Below, one piece after another: positions 44,817 through 53,586 of a stretch of 64,000 nt of DNA (the first letter of the stretch is position 1; each line of letters starts with the position of its first letter). Source of the DNA: Campylobacterales bacterium. GTDB taxonomy: Bacteria; Campylobacterota; Campylobacteria; Campylobacterales; Sulfurimonadaceae. Where the stretch lies: the NCBI GenBank assembly GCA_016938735.1, contig JAFGUB010000010.1, forward strand, positions 20,494-84,493, in the 5' to 3' direction. A program made the position numbers and the translations under genes. The notes under the pieces are model-generated. The model saw only the letters and a list, made by a program, of their open reading frames with translations, searched no databases and had not been told where the DNA came from.

Positions 44817-47336
44817 ATGCGTACCTTATTTAAAGCACTGCTCTTAAGCACCTTGTTGCCTTTGGCGATCTGGCTGATGATGGGCCAAAAAGTGGCACCC
44901 GTTGTCTCTATGGAGACCTTGTTGCCCTCCCTCTCTTACTCCCCCTATATCGGATTCGAGCGCACCGTAGCGACCAACGAACAGCTCAAGCGCGATTTCG
45001 ATCTGCTCTCGAAAGTGACCCAAAAAGTGCGCACCTACGCGGTGCAAGACGCCTTTTTGATCGCCCCTTTTGCCAGGGCGCACAACATGCGTATCGATCT
45101 GGGGATCTGGCTGGGGCCGGATGCGCAGGAGAACGCTTATGAGCTGATGCGCGCACGGGAGTTTCTGCGCTTTTATCAGCCGCTGGTTGAGACCATCATC
45201 GTGGGCAACGAGGTGTTGTTGCGCGACGATCTCAAGATCGAGGAGCTGATCGGCGCAATCGAGAAGGTGCGGGTTATGAGCGCTTTGCCCATCACCACGG
45301 CGGAGATTTGGTCGGTGTGGACGAAAAACCCCCAGCTTGCCGAGGCCGTCGATCTGATCAATGTCCACATTCTGCCCTACTGGGAGTTTATCGACACCCA
45401 TGAGACGATGGCCTTTACCAAAGCGCGTATGGATGAGCTGCGCGCCCTTCATCCGAACAAAGAGATCGTGATTGGGGAGTTTGGCTGGCCCAGTCGCGGC
45501 TACAACAACCGAGCCGCCAAAGCCTCGCCCATGCTGCAGATCGAGATGATCGGCAGTTTTGTAACGCTGGCACAGAAAGAGAGATGGCGCTACAACATCG
45601 TCGAGGCCTTCGATCAGCCGTGGAAAGGGGTGCATGAGGGGAGCGTGGGGCCTTACTGGGGGCTTTACAGCGCCAAACGAGAGCCGAAATTCCGCTTCGA
45701 TCAAGAGACATTGCTCAACCCCTACTGGCCCTATCAGATGACGCTCTCCATTCTTTTTGGGCTGCTCTTTGCCTTTTTCGGGCTGCGCCATCAGCGTGCC
45801 AATCTTGCCCACGCCACGACCTATGCGCTCTCGGCTCAGGCGATGGGCTTTGGTCTGAGCGTCGCGCTCTTTTACCCTTTTGTGAACTATATGAATGCGG
45901 GTATGTGGTTTATGTGGGCGATGGGAATCGTGCTGATGCTGCCGCTGGCGGTGACGACGCTGGCCAAGATCAATGAGCTCTTTAAATGTACCATGGGCTT
46001 TGAACCCGTCCGCCTCATCGCACCCAAAGAGGACGCCGCGCACGCTCCTTTTGTTTCGATCCATGTCCCCGCCTACAAAGAGCAGCCCACGGTACTCGCA
46101 GAGACCCTGCGCGCGCTCTCCAAGCTCGACTACGCGCATTATGAGGTGCTGGTGATCATCAACAACACCCCCGAAGCCTTCTACACCGAGCCGATCGAGG
46201 CGCTGTGTCGGGAGCTGGGGGAGCGTTTTGTCTTTTTGAACATTACATGTAAGGGCTTTAAAGCCGGAGCGCTCAACGACGCGCTGCACTACACCAGCCC
46301 AAAAGCGGAGATCATCGCGGTGCTTGATGCCGACTATGTGGTGAGCGAAGATTGGCTGCGCGATCTGGTGCCGCTCTTTGAAGATCCCAAAGTGGCGATT
46401 GTTCAAGCGCCGCAAGACCACCGTGACGGTGAGGAGTCGCTGATCAAAGCGGCGATGAACGCCGAGTATATGGGCTTTTTTGATATCGGTATGGTGATCC
46501 GCAACGAAGAGAACGCCATCGTAGCGCACGGCACGATGCTCATGGTGCGCCTTAGCGCCATGATGGAGGTCGGCGGCTGGGGGGTCGATACCATCGTGGA
46601 GGACTCCGAACTGGGGCTGCGGCTCTTTGAGGCGGGCTACAGCGCGCACTACACCGATAGGCGCTACGGCTGGGGGCTGCTGCCCGATACCATCGAGGCC
46701 TTTAAAAACCAGCGCCACCGCTGGGCATACGGGGCGATTCAGATCCTTAAAAAACATTGGCGCCACTTCAAACCCGACTCCACCACCCTCTCGCCGCAGC
46801 AAAAGCACCACTTCGTCTCGGGATGGCTGCTCTGGCTCTTTGACGCGATGGGGCCGCTCACCGCCATGCTCAACGTCATCTGGGTGCCGGTGATCTTGTT
46901 TGTGGGGGTCACCATTCCGACGCTCTCGCTCACCCTGCCGATTGTGACGGCCTTTTTGGTCAATATCCTCCACGCCTTCATCCTCTACCGTCACCGCGTG
47001 GGGGTGGGTTTTAGAGAGAGTCTGTTGGGCGCCATTGCGGCGATGAGTCTGCAGTTGACCATATTTAAAGCGGTGTATGACGGCTTCGTGCGCGACGGTC
47101 TGCCCTTTAAACGCACCGAAAAAGGGGGCAACACCAAAAAGAAGACGGCCAATCCGATCTTCTATGAGACCCTGCTGGGCAGTGCGCTCATCATCGGCGC
47201 AAGCGCTCTGGTGCTCTCTAATACCAGCGCCATTACCGAGGTTTACATCTTCGCTCTGACCCTCTACATTCAGGCCGTGCCTTACGTTAGTGCGCTCATT
47301 TTGCGGCGCATCGAGCTTTACTTGCAGCGCGGGTAG
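44817..47336 (+). CDS. GH17-like / GT2 fusion, beta-glucan synthase-like
   Basis: 839 residues. Transmembrane helix (about 7-24); GH17-type TIM-barrel domain (about 35-295) with both candidate catalytic Glu in IIVGNEV and VIGEFGWPSRG; transmembrane helices (about 305-395); a family-2 glycosyltransferase domain (about 415-640) with VLDADYV (DxD), EDSELGLRL and QRHRW; then more transmembrane helices. The same order is known for NdvB-type cyclic beta-1,3/1,6-glucan synthases. It begins 6 bp after lgt. Product identity is inferred from the family. Confidence 0.85.
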   Translation: MRTLFKALLLSTLLPLAIWLMMGQKVAPVVSMETLLPSLSYSPYIGFERTVATNEQLKRDFDLLSKVTQKVRTYAVQDAFLIAPFARAHNMRIDLGIWLGPDAQENAYELMRAREFLRFYQPLVETIIVGNEVLLRDDLKIEELIGAIEKVRVMSALPITTAEIWSVWTKNPQLAEAVDLINVHILPYWEFIDTHETMAFTKARMDELRALHPNKEIVIGEFGWPSRGYNNRAAKASPMLQIEMIGSFVTLAQKERWRYNIVEAFDQPWKGVHEGSVGPYWGLYSAKREPKFRFDQETLLNPYWPYQMTLSILFGLLFAFFGLRHQRANLAHATTYALSAQAMGFGLSVALFYPFVNYMNAGMWFMWAMGIVLMLPLAVTTLAKINELFKCTMGFEPVRLIAPKEDAAHAPFVSIHVPAYKEQPTVLAETLRALSKLDYAHYEVLVIINNTPEAFYTEPIEALCRELGERFVFLNITCKGFKAGALNDALHYTSPKAEIIAVLDADYVVSEDWLRDLVPLFEDPKVAIVQAPQDHRDGEESLIKAAMNAEYMGFFDIGMVIRNEENAIVAHGTMLMVRLSAMMEVGGWGVDTIVEDSELGLRLFEAGYSAHYTDRRYGWGLLPDTIEAFKNQRHRWAYGAIQILKKHWRHFKPDSTTLSPQQKHHFVSGWLLWLFDAMGPLTAMLNVIWVPVILFVGVTIPTLSLTLPIVTAFLVNILHAFILYRHRVGVGFRESLLGAIAAMSLQLTIFKAVYDGFVRDGLPFKRTEKGGNTKKKTANPIFYETLLGSALIIGASALVLSNTSAITEVYIFALTLYIQAVPYVSALILRRIELYLQRG

Positions 47337-47345
47337 GGCTTGCGG

Positions 47346-47810
47346 CTATGAGGCTAGACGCTCAAACATCTCATCGATAAGCTTTTGAGAGATTCGAAAG
47401 CCGTTTTCACGCACCTGATCTAAAAATATCCGTGCCTCTTCTGCGCTTATGTAGGCACGTTTGATGTTGAGATAGAGTATCCCTAACAGCCCTATGATGG
47501 TAATTCCCATATGAGTAGCAATCTTTCTCCCTTTTTTTTCATCGATGATGAGGGGGAGATTCTTGGCTTTGGCGAGGAGTATCGCTTCACTCTCCCCCTG
47601 ATCGAGGAGATAGAGGAGGGTTTCGAGTTCTTGGGTTTTTTCTATCGGCGTAAGACGGATAAACGCAGGGAGCATCGGTTCTTCTTTGGTATGGAGTTCA
47701 TCCCATACCGCTTGAGGGATATAGAGTTTGGTGAACAGGTTGCTCAGCAGATCAAAACGAGAGGTATTGGCGAGGATGATGAGGGTTGTGGAGTCGCTCA
47801 CCACTGCCAT
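47346..47810 (-). CDS. PIN-like toxin (DUF3368 family)
   Basis: 154 residues. A PIN nuclease fold is suggested by VVSDSTTLIILANTSR at the start (Asp about 6), an internal Glu (GESEAILLAKAKNLP) and the later LIIDEKKGRKIA acidic site, as in DUF3368 proteins. It would cleave RNA and be held by the upstream antitoxin. Its ATG overlaps the antitoxin stop by one base (TGATG). Confidence 0.85.
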   Translation of the reverse strand: MAVVSDSTTLIILANTSRFDLLSNLFTKLYIPQAVWDELHTKEEPMLPAFIRLTPIEKTQELETLLYLLDQGESEAILLAKAKNLPLIIDEKKGRKIATHMGITIIGLLGILYLNIKRAYISAEEARIFLDQVRENGFRISQKLIDEMFERLAS

Positions 47811-48130
47811 CAGAGACGCTCTATTCCTGCGAAATCGTCGCTAAAATCATACCCGATCACATCGATGCCCAGTAAAGAGAGGATTTTCATCGCGTTCTCT
47901 TTGCTAACCTCCATAGCCTTGCAAAATTGTCCGAGGCTCAAATCCCCTTGTTTATACCCTTCGATGAGGAGTGAAGTTTTTAGCCCATGCGTCACAATCC
48001 CATCATCAAATGCCACGGCGATTCCGATAGGCGTAGAACGTTTGGTGATCATAGTGAATTCATGATTTTCCAGAGCTTTGGTAAAGATCGCCGGATTGGT
48101 TTGCAGTTCACGAATGCCTATCGTTTGCAT
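47810..48130 (-). CDS. Antitoxin, UPF0175 family with Phd-like N-terminus
   Basis: 106 residues. N-terminal half resembles a Phd/YefM DNA-binding fold (IGIRELQTNPAIFTKALENH). C-terminal half is the UPF0175 helix set (LLIEGYKQGDLSLGQFCKAM). AAAGGAGACTCA precedes the ATG. The pair with a DUF3368 toxin is a recognised toxin-antitoxin arrangement. Confidence 0.85.
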   Translation of the reverse strand: MQTIGIRELQTNPAIFTKALENHEFTMITKRSTPIGIAVAFDDGIVTHGLKTSLLIEGYKQGDLSLGQFCKAMEVSKENAMKILSLLGIDVIGYDFSDDFAGIERL

Positions 48131-48218
48131 TGAGTCTCCTTTGTACTATCATTTGAGAGTATTTTATCAGTTTTTCAAGGTAATGGAATGGAAATTTAAG
48201 CGTGCAACGGTTTGCTCG

Positions 48219-49739
48219 CTAGAGGGCACTACGCTCATAAGGCGGCAGATTCAGCAGCCGCATATCGACGATGGCGCGGCCTATCGTGAAGTGATAGAAC
48301 ACGCAGTAGCGCTCACTGCGCAGCCCCAGCAGGGCGTGCATCTCATCATCCAAAAAGCAGCCGATGCCCGTAGCGCTGAGTCCCTGCGCCGTGGCTTCAA
48401 GGTAGAGTTGCTGTCCGATCGCGCCGCACTCGAAATAGAGGCTGCGGTAGTACAGCGCGTTTGCTTCCATGCGGTGCATTGCGCAGAGCATTCCGAGGCT
48501 AAAAGCGCCGTCGGCGGCGATGTCTTGATTGCAACTGATCGCTTTGGCGACGCCTCTAAAGTCTCCCTCGCGCAGCAGATAGAGCCGCTCGCCCTGCGCT
48601 TCCCATGAAAAATCGGCGTCCAGATTACTGCGCAGATCCTGTAGCGCTTCCAAATTACGCACATAGGCATACAGCCCGCGCGGCAGACCTTCGACGCGGT
48701 GGATAAAGAGCATCAGGTGCACCTGCGCATCGGGTGCTTCGCTGCTGCGCAGCAGGGCGCGCAACTGCTCAAGCGCTATCGTGCTTGTGCGTGCATCCAT
48801 CATCTGCGCACTGCGGCGCGTTTTGATCACTTCGGCGGCGCTTTTGGGGCTGCTGAGGGGGTGCGAGGGGAGCGAGAAGGGGGGAATCACCCCTTGCATG
48901 GCGGTTTCTAAGGAGTCGAATACTTCCCAGCGGTGGTGCTGTGGGCTTAAGGTGTTGGCGCGGTAAGGGTGGGGTGGAGCAGAAACCCCTTCCCAATCGA
49001 GCTCTCCTTCAAGCGGCTTTGGGGTGATAAGTAGCGCCATATCGGCATGTTCGCGCTCCAGCGGCGCGAAGCGATTGGGGGTATCGAGTCCCAGCAGTGC
49101 TTCGAGTTTTGGGGTTAAAATATTCAAGATTTTGGTATGCCACCCCAGAGCCGCCGCGCTTACATGTAAGGCTTGCGCGGCGTGTCCAGCGTCGAGCTGA
49201 CAGTAGCGCCAAGCGCGCTCGCCGTACTTCCACGCTTCGCGCCATAAGACGCTGCTAAGCACCACGATAAAGCTCTCTTGGGGTAGGGTGTCGGGAAATG
49301 TGAAGCTGCCAAGGCGCTCAAGCGCGTGGGTTTTGGGATGGTAATGCGCGATCATCCCCTCTTGGCTTAACCCTTCAACGCGCGGCAGCAGCAGATAGGC
49401 TTCGCTGGGGTGCAGGTTGCCGCTGCTGGCGTTCATGCGCAGCGCCCAGCGGTTCTCGCCATAAGCTTTGTACTGCGCGATACCTAATGAGAACTGCAGC
49501 AGTTGGGAGAGCGCCTTTACATGTAAGGGGGCAACGGGCAGTTCATTTGAGAAGAGCCGATCACACGGCGGCGTGGGGTGCTCTAGGGCAATGGGCAGTT
49601 CTAAACGCGGTGCACCTTCATAGCTGCGGAAGGGATCGGGCTGCGTCGCCCAGTCCATATAGCCCAAAGAGGCGGCGTAGCGGTTGGGGCGGTGTTTGGT
49701 GCGGTCGTGGTAGCTTAGGGCGATGCTTAACGGATTCAT
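48219..49739 (-). CDS. SagB/ThcOx-type nitroreductase-family dehydrogenase
   Basis: 506 residues with two nitroreductase-like halves. The first begins SLGYMDWATQPDPFRSYEGA and shows MNASSGNLHPSEAYLL; the second begins KTRRSAQMMDARTST, with the FMN-binding region EATAQGLSATGIGCF near the end. SagB enzymes oxidise azolines in peptide natural products, but no YcaO cyclodehydratase, precursor peptide or transporter lies nearby, so a stand-alone role is more likely. Two perfect palindromes (49160 ALHVS, 49517 PLHVK) lie inside. Confidence 0.85.
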   Translation of the reverse strand: MNPLSIALSYHDRTKHRPNRYAASLGYMDWATQPDPFRSYEGAPRLELPIALEHPTPPCDRLFSNELPVAPLHVKALSQLLQFSLGIAQYKAYGENRWALRMNASSGNLHPSEAYLLLPRVEGLSQEGMIAHYHPKTHALERLGSFTFPDTLPQESFIVVLSSVLWREAWKYGERAWRYCQLDAGHAAQALHVSAAALGWHTKILNILTPKLEALLGLDTPNRFAPLEREHADMALLITPKPLEGELDWEGVSAPPHPYRANTLSPQHHRWEVFDSLETAMQGVIPPFSLPSHPLSSPKSAAEVIKTRRSAQMMDARTSTIALEQLRALLRSSEAPDAQVHLMLFIHRVEGLPRGLYAYVRNLEALQDLRSNLDADFSWEAQGERLYLLREGDFRGVAKAISCNQDIAADGAFSLGMLCAMHRMEANALYYRSLYFECGAIGQQLYLEATAQGLSATGIGCFLDDEMHALLGLRSERYCVFYHFTIGRAIVDMRLLNLPPYERSAL

Positions 49740-49799
49740 GCCGTGAGTGTGCCGATCTTTGAGTAAAATCCCTCTTCAAATAAAAATATAGGAGTGAGT

Positions 49800-50291
49800 A
49801 TGAAGCTGCTTTTTTTGATATTGCCGTTGTTTTTGTGTGCGCAGATGCTGAAAGTCGGCGATGGGATGGCGCCCAAGGTGTTTGAAGATCAGTTCGGCAA
49901 AAGCCATGAGACAACACAACATTACCGATGGATCTCTTGGGACAAGGGACAAACGGCGATGCTGCGCGATTTTTTTGAAACGCATCCGCAGCTCTATGCG
50001 CGTTCTGCCTTTATCGTGGATGTGTCGCAGATCCCTTCTGGTATCTGGAGCCTCTTTGTCAAACCCTCTTTAAAGGAGTATCCGCGCCCGATTTTGCTTT
50101 CGTTCGATGAGGTCTATAACCGTACGCTGCCCTATCAAGAGGGTTTTATCACTTTGCTTGAGGTGAACGCATCGAAGATTACGGCGGTGCGTTTTATCGG
50201 CAGCGAAGCGGAGTTAGAAAAACTCGATCTCCCCTTGGGTCTCGTTGCCGCTGAGAAAGTCGATGAGCAGGTTGATGTCGCTGAGCAGTGA
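49800..50291 (+). CDS. Small periplasmic protein of unknown function
   Basis: 163 residues from the ATG at 49800, with GGAG 5 bp upstream. Signal peptide MKLLFLILPLFLCAQ. The mature part (LKVGDGMAPKVFEDQFGKSH, later RSAFIVDVSQIPSGIWSLF) has thioredoxin-like strand order but no CxxC motif. Its last 78 bp overlap the 3' end of the convergent response regulator gene. Confidence 0.7.
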   Translation: MKLLFLILPLFLCAQMLKVGDGMAPKVFEDQFGKSHETTQHYRWISWDKGQTAMLRDFFETHPQLYARSAFIVDVSQIPSGIWSLFVKPSLKEYPRPILLSFDEVYNRTLPYQEGFITLLEVNASKITAVRFIGSEAELEKLDLPLGLVAAEKVDEQVDVAEQ

Positions 50292-51206
50292 GGCGTTGTA
50301 GAAGGTGGGATCAAAGGCGCGGCGGTTCCATGTGTTGTGACGGAAATTCTCCAGCGTCATCTGAAAACTCTCCAGATAGACCCCGCTTTGCTCCTGATGC
50401 TCTAGTACCATCTGCGGATGGTGCGCAATACTGCGCGATAACGACTCGACGGCGATGCCGACTTCGACAAACTCTACGTAGCGGTTGAGGATGGCACCGT
50501 ATTTGTGCAGCAAGGCTGAGAGATCCCGTATGGTTGCTTCATCCAAATCGTTTTTGGAAAAGAGGGTGAAGATCATATAGTCAAGATCACTTGAGAGTTC
50601 TGAAAGCTCCTCTTTGTGTTCCGGGTCGAGATGGCCGTAGTAGCCTTCGCCGGGTGTGGGGGCGGATTGCTGTTCTGCGGGACGGATACGGTTGGTGGCG
50701 GAGGCGAGCTGGTTGAGCTTTTGTTCGAGTGCGCGGTTTTTGTACTCCATCTCCAGCAACATGTTTTGTAGTTGCACCTGATACTCCTGCACCATTTTGG
50801 CATTGGAGAGCTGTAAGCAGAGCTTGTAGAACATCTCGCGCATCCGCTTCAAATCGACCGGCTTGGCGAGGAAGCGGTCCACCCCTTTGTTGATGAGTTT
50901 GATCAGCACCGTAGCGTCGCTATGCGCCGAAAAGACGATAATCGCCGGCGGGTTTTCGGTGAGTTCATGAATCTTGTCGATTAATCCGATACCGCCAAGA
51001 ATGGGCATACTCAGATCGGTAATGAGAATATCGATGGGGGTGCTTTTGTAGATGTCGAGGGCTTCAAATCCATCTTTGGCGACGTGGACCTCTTTAAACA
51101 GACGACCAAGTGCCTTGGCGACACTCTCGCGCAACGCGGGTTCGTCTTCGGCGTATAGGACGTTAAACTGTCCGGTAAGTTCACGAATAGTGTTGATGTC
51201 GGGCAT
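50214..51206 (-). CDS. Response regulator with a non-DNA-binding helical output domain
   Basis: 330 residues. Receiver at about 12-130 (VLYAEDEPALRES; ILITDLSMPILGG; FLAKPVDLKRM). A coiled coil (about 140-175), a Pro/Gln-rich linker and an all-helical C-terminal domain with no recognised family follow; no helix-turn-helix, GGDEF or kinase signature. It begins 16 bp after the small lipoprotein stop. The 3' end runs 78 bp under the opposite gene. Confidence 0.82.
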   Translation of the reverse strand: MPDINTIRELTGQFNVLYAEDEPALRESVAKALGRLFKEVHVAKDGFEALDIYKSTPIDILITDLSMPILGGIGLIDKIHELTENPPAIIVFSAHSDATVLIKLINKGVDRFLAKPVDLKRMREMFYKLCLQLSNAKMVQEYQVQLQNMLLEMEYKNRALEQKLNQLASATNRIRPAEQQSAPTPGEGYYGHLDPEHKEELSELSSDLDYMIFTLFSKNDLDEATIRDLSALLHKYGAILNRYVEFVEVGIAVESLSRSIAHHPQMVLEHQEQSGVYLESFQMTLENFRHNTWNRRAFDPTFYNASLLSDINLLIDFLSGNETQGEIEFF

Positions 51207-51222
51207 GCTATATCACTCTATT

Positions 51223-51390
51223 TTAGATTTTAGAACCAAATGGAGCATGACACTTTAGTGTGTCGAGGCTTTTTTGGGCTGCTTCATTTTGGCGCTGATA
51301 GCTTTTTTCATCAAAAGGCTGCGCTGTTTTTTTAGAGGCACACGCACCAAGCAGCAAGGAGAGGAGTGCAGCGAGTATCAGGAGCTTCAT
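51223..51390 (-). CDS. 55-residue lipoprotein
   Basis: Frame begins MKLLILAALLSLLLGACASK, with lipobox LGAC (Cys 17) and about 38 mature residues, rich in Gln/Lys and with one more Cys. AAAGGGACACC precedes the ATG. It lies just upstream of the response regulator on the same strand. Too small for family assignment, but signal, lipobox and ribosome-binding site agree. Confidence 0.65.
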   Translation of the reverse strand: MKLLILAALLSLLLGACASKKTAQPFDEKSYQRQNEAAQKSLDTLKCHAPFGSKI

Positions 51391-51433
51391 GGTGTCCCTT
51401 TAAATGATTTGATCAATTGTAGCAGATCGCCTC

Positions 51434-52822
51434 TTACATCAACACCCAAATCCACGCGGTACCGACGGTGAGAAAGAGGCCGGTATAGAGCGCCGTGACG
51501 ATTCCTCCAAAACGGTAAATCTCGCCCGCTTCAAGGTAGCCTGAACCTGCAAAGAGAAGGTTGGAGCTTGATCCTTGAGGGGTGATGACTGCACTGAAGT
51601 TGGTGGCAAAGAGCAGCATCATGGCCAGCAGTTCGCCGGGCACCCCCGCCTGCAGCCCTACATGTAAGAAGACCCCGAAGAGCGCGAGCAGGTGGGCGGT
51701 TTGAGAGACGAAGAGGTAGTGGATCAATACATAGGCGCTCACCAGCAGCAGATAGACCCAAAACCAGGGCAGCCCCGAAAAAAGGGCACTGATCCCCTCA
51801 CCGATCTCGCCGATAAAGCCCAAACGATTCAGTTCCGCGCTGATACCGTACAGGATCGCAAACCAGATGAAGGTGCCGAGTGCTTCGCCTTCATGTCTGA
51901 GGTCTTCAAGGGTAAAAATGCGCGTCGCCATCAAGACGCCAAGCCCTCCGAAGGCCACGGCGGTTTTGTCGATTCCCAACCCTTCGCTAAGTGCCCAGAG
52001 CGCGACCATCGTGACAAAGACTGCCAAAGTGATGCGCTCGTTGCGGCTGATGGGGCCCATGTGGCGCAGCTCCTCTTGAGCACGCAGGGGCGCCTGCGGG
52101 GTTTGGGTGATCTGCGGCGGAAAGATGCGGTGCAGCAGATAGGGCATGAGTGCAAATGAACAGCCTACGGGAAGCAGCGCATACAGCAGCCACGATGCAA
52201 AGGTGATCTGCACTCCCTGCTGTGCCGCTATGGCCGCGCCGACGGGGTTGGCGGCCATAGCGCTAAGCCAAAGCGCCGAGCTGATCGCCAGACCGGACAT
52301 GCTCGTCATCATCAGATAGGCGCCCATCTTTTTGCGGCTGCCGTCGGTGACTTTGGAGCCGCTGTCGTGACACAGCGCGTGCAGGATCGGATAGAGCACC
52401 CCCGAGCGCGCCGTGTTGCTGGGAAAGGCGGGGGCGATGAGCAGATCGGCGGCGACCATCGAGTAGCCAAGCCCGAGTGTGGAGCCTCCGAAGCGCTTGA
52501 TGATCTGCAAGGCGATGCGTTTGCCAAGACCCGACTTGACCACCGCGCGCGAGATGAGAAAGGCAACAACGATGAGCAGAATAAACCCTTCATCAAAGCC
52601 GCTGTAGGCCGCTTGAGGATCCATCGTACCGCTGAGCAGCGCCAGACTAAGCGCAAGGATTGAAGCGGCAAGAATGCTGAGCGTCTGGCTCACAACCAGC
52701 ACGATGGTGCCCATAAAGATCAAAAAGAGCCGCCACGCTTCGGGCGCAAATCCGAAAGGATGAAACCAGAGCACCCCGAAAAGCGGCAGCAAGAGCAGGG
52801 GGATCAATAGTGCAAGACGCAT
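51434..52822 (-). CDS. DASS (SLC13) family anion/Na+ symporter
   Basis: 462 residues from the ATG at 52822, chosen for AAGGAGCCAC upstream and the clean hydrophobic start MRLALLIPLLLLPLFG. About 11-12 transmembrane segments; family signatures PSNTARSGVLYPI (first SNT motif) and FSAVITPQGSSSNLLF (second). Such carriers move dicarboxylates, citrate or sulfate; the substrate cannot be told from sequence alone. Confidence 0.88.
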   Translation of the reverse strand: MRLALLIPLLLLPLFGVLWFHPFGFAPEAWRLFLIFMGTIVLVVSQTLSILAASILALSLALLSGTMDPQAAYSGFDEGFILLIVVAFLISRAVVKSGLGKRIALQIIKRFGGSTLGLGYSMVAADLLIAPAFPSNTARSGVLYPILHALCHDSGSKVTDGSRKKMGAYLMMTSMSGLAISSALWLSAMAANPVGAAIAAQQGVQITFASWLLYALLPVGCSFALMPYLLHRIFPPQITQTPQAPLRAQEELRHMGPISRNERITLAVFVTMVALWALSEGLGIDKTAVAFGGLGVLMATRIFTLEDLRHEGEALGTFIWFAILYGISAELNRLGFIGEIGEGISALFSGLPWFWVYLLLVSAYVLIHYLFVSQTAHLLALFGVFLHVGLQAGVPGELLAMMLLFATNFSAVITPQGSSSNLLFAGSGYLEAGEIYRFGGIVTALYTGLFLTVGTAWIWVLM

Positions 52823-52863
52823 GTGGCTCCTTGGATTTTGGTCGTTGCGGGGATTATAACGCA

Positions 52864-52873
52864 TTACATGTAA
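52864..52873. repeat. TTACATGTAA palindrome upstream of grpE
   Basis: Perfect intergenic copy, followed by GGAG and 19 bp before the HAIR-like inverted repeat. It is outside the core promoter. Confidence 0.85.
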
Positions 52874-52891
52874 GGAGACAAAGGATATAGT

Positions 52892-52909
52892 TTAGTCTAT
52901 AAGACTCAA
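52892..52909. promoter_or_regulatory. HAIR-like operator of the grpE-dnaK operon
   Basis: On the minus strand it reads TTGAGTCTTATAGACTAA, an inverted repeat nearly identical to the one upstream of groES and close to the HspR/HAIR consensus (TTGAGT-N7-ACTCAA). It lies 30 bp upstream of the -35. Confidence 0.65.
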
Positions 52910-52939
52910 TTTAAATAAGCGAATTTATGCAAATAGTAC

Positions 52940-52968
52940 TTGACAGCAAATGACTCAATAGGTATAAT
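52940..52968 (+). promoter_or_regulatory. Sigma-70-type promoter of grpE-dnaK
   Basis: A perfect TTGACA (52940-52945), 17-bp spacer, perfect TATAAT (52963-52968). The transcript would start near 52975, about 29 nt before the grpE ATG. It is the best consensus promoter in the window. Confidence 0.85.
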
Positions 52969-53003
52969 ACCCGCAGATTTCAAGAAAGGAGTCAAACGGC
53001 ACC

Positions 53004-53537
53004 ATGGCAAACGAAGAGATTAACGAAGTCCAAGAGAGCGAAGAGCAGCCTCAGGTAGAGGCGGCAGAACCGACAAGCGAGGACGAAATAGTGCGTCTCA
53101 AAGCGGAGCTCTCCGCGATGCAGGATAAATACGCCCGTGTTCATGCGGATTTTGACAACATCAAAAAACGGCTCGAGCGGGAGAAGTATCAGGCGTTGGA
53201 GTATGCGCAAGAGAAGTTCGCTAAAGACCTTGTTCCGGTGATTGACTCGCTCGAAGGGGCGATCAATGCGGCCAAGAGCGGCAACGCGGCTGAAGGGCTC
53301 CTTGAGAAATTGATCGAGGGGGTAGAGCTGACCATGAAGCAGTTCTTAAGTGTTCTTGAAAAGCACGGCATCACTCAGGTGGGCATGGATGAGGCGTTTG
53401 ATCCCAACATCCATCATGCGATTTCGCAAGTCGATTCCCCCGATCATGAGAGCGGAGCGATTGTCAACACGTTTCAAAAAGGGTACCGCTATAAAGAGCG
53501 CACCTTGCGTGATGCGATGGTCGTTATCGCCAACTGA
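53004..53537 (+). CDS. grpE: Nucleotide exchange factor GrpE
   Basis: 177 residues. Acidic disordered N-terminus (1-30), long coiled coil (about 30-95, with RVHADFDNIKKRLEREK), then the C-terminal beta-wing with the signature NIHHAISQVDSPDHESGAIV. It releases ADP from DnaK. AAGGAG precedes the ATG by 12 nt. It lacks the usual upstream hrcA; a divergent transporter gene is there instead. Confidence 0.95.
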   Translation: MANEEINEVQESEEQPQVEAAEPTSEDEIVRLKAELSAMQDKYARVHADFDNIKKRLEREKYQALEYAQEKFAKDLVPVIDSLEGAINAAKSGNAAEGLLEKLIEGVELTMKQFLSVLEKHGITQVGMDEAFDPNIHHAISQVDSPDHESGAIVNTFQKGYRYKERTLRDAMVVIAN

Positions 53538-53586
53538 ATGAAACATTGAAAATTGAGAATTTAAAATTGAAAATAAAGGAAACAAA

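Noticed and set aside
44844..46994. Very long open frame on the minus strand opposite the GH17-GT2 gene
   Set aside because: The composition is Arg/His-rich with no domain pattern; it is the mirror of a GC-rich coding frame. The plus-strand gene shows clear family motifs.
52874..53003. CIRCE element upstream of grpE
   Set aside because: No TTAGCACTC-N9-GAGTGCTAA is present; the inverted repeat that is present fits HAIR better.
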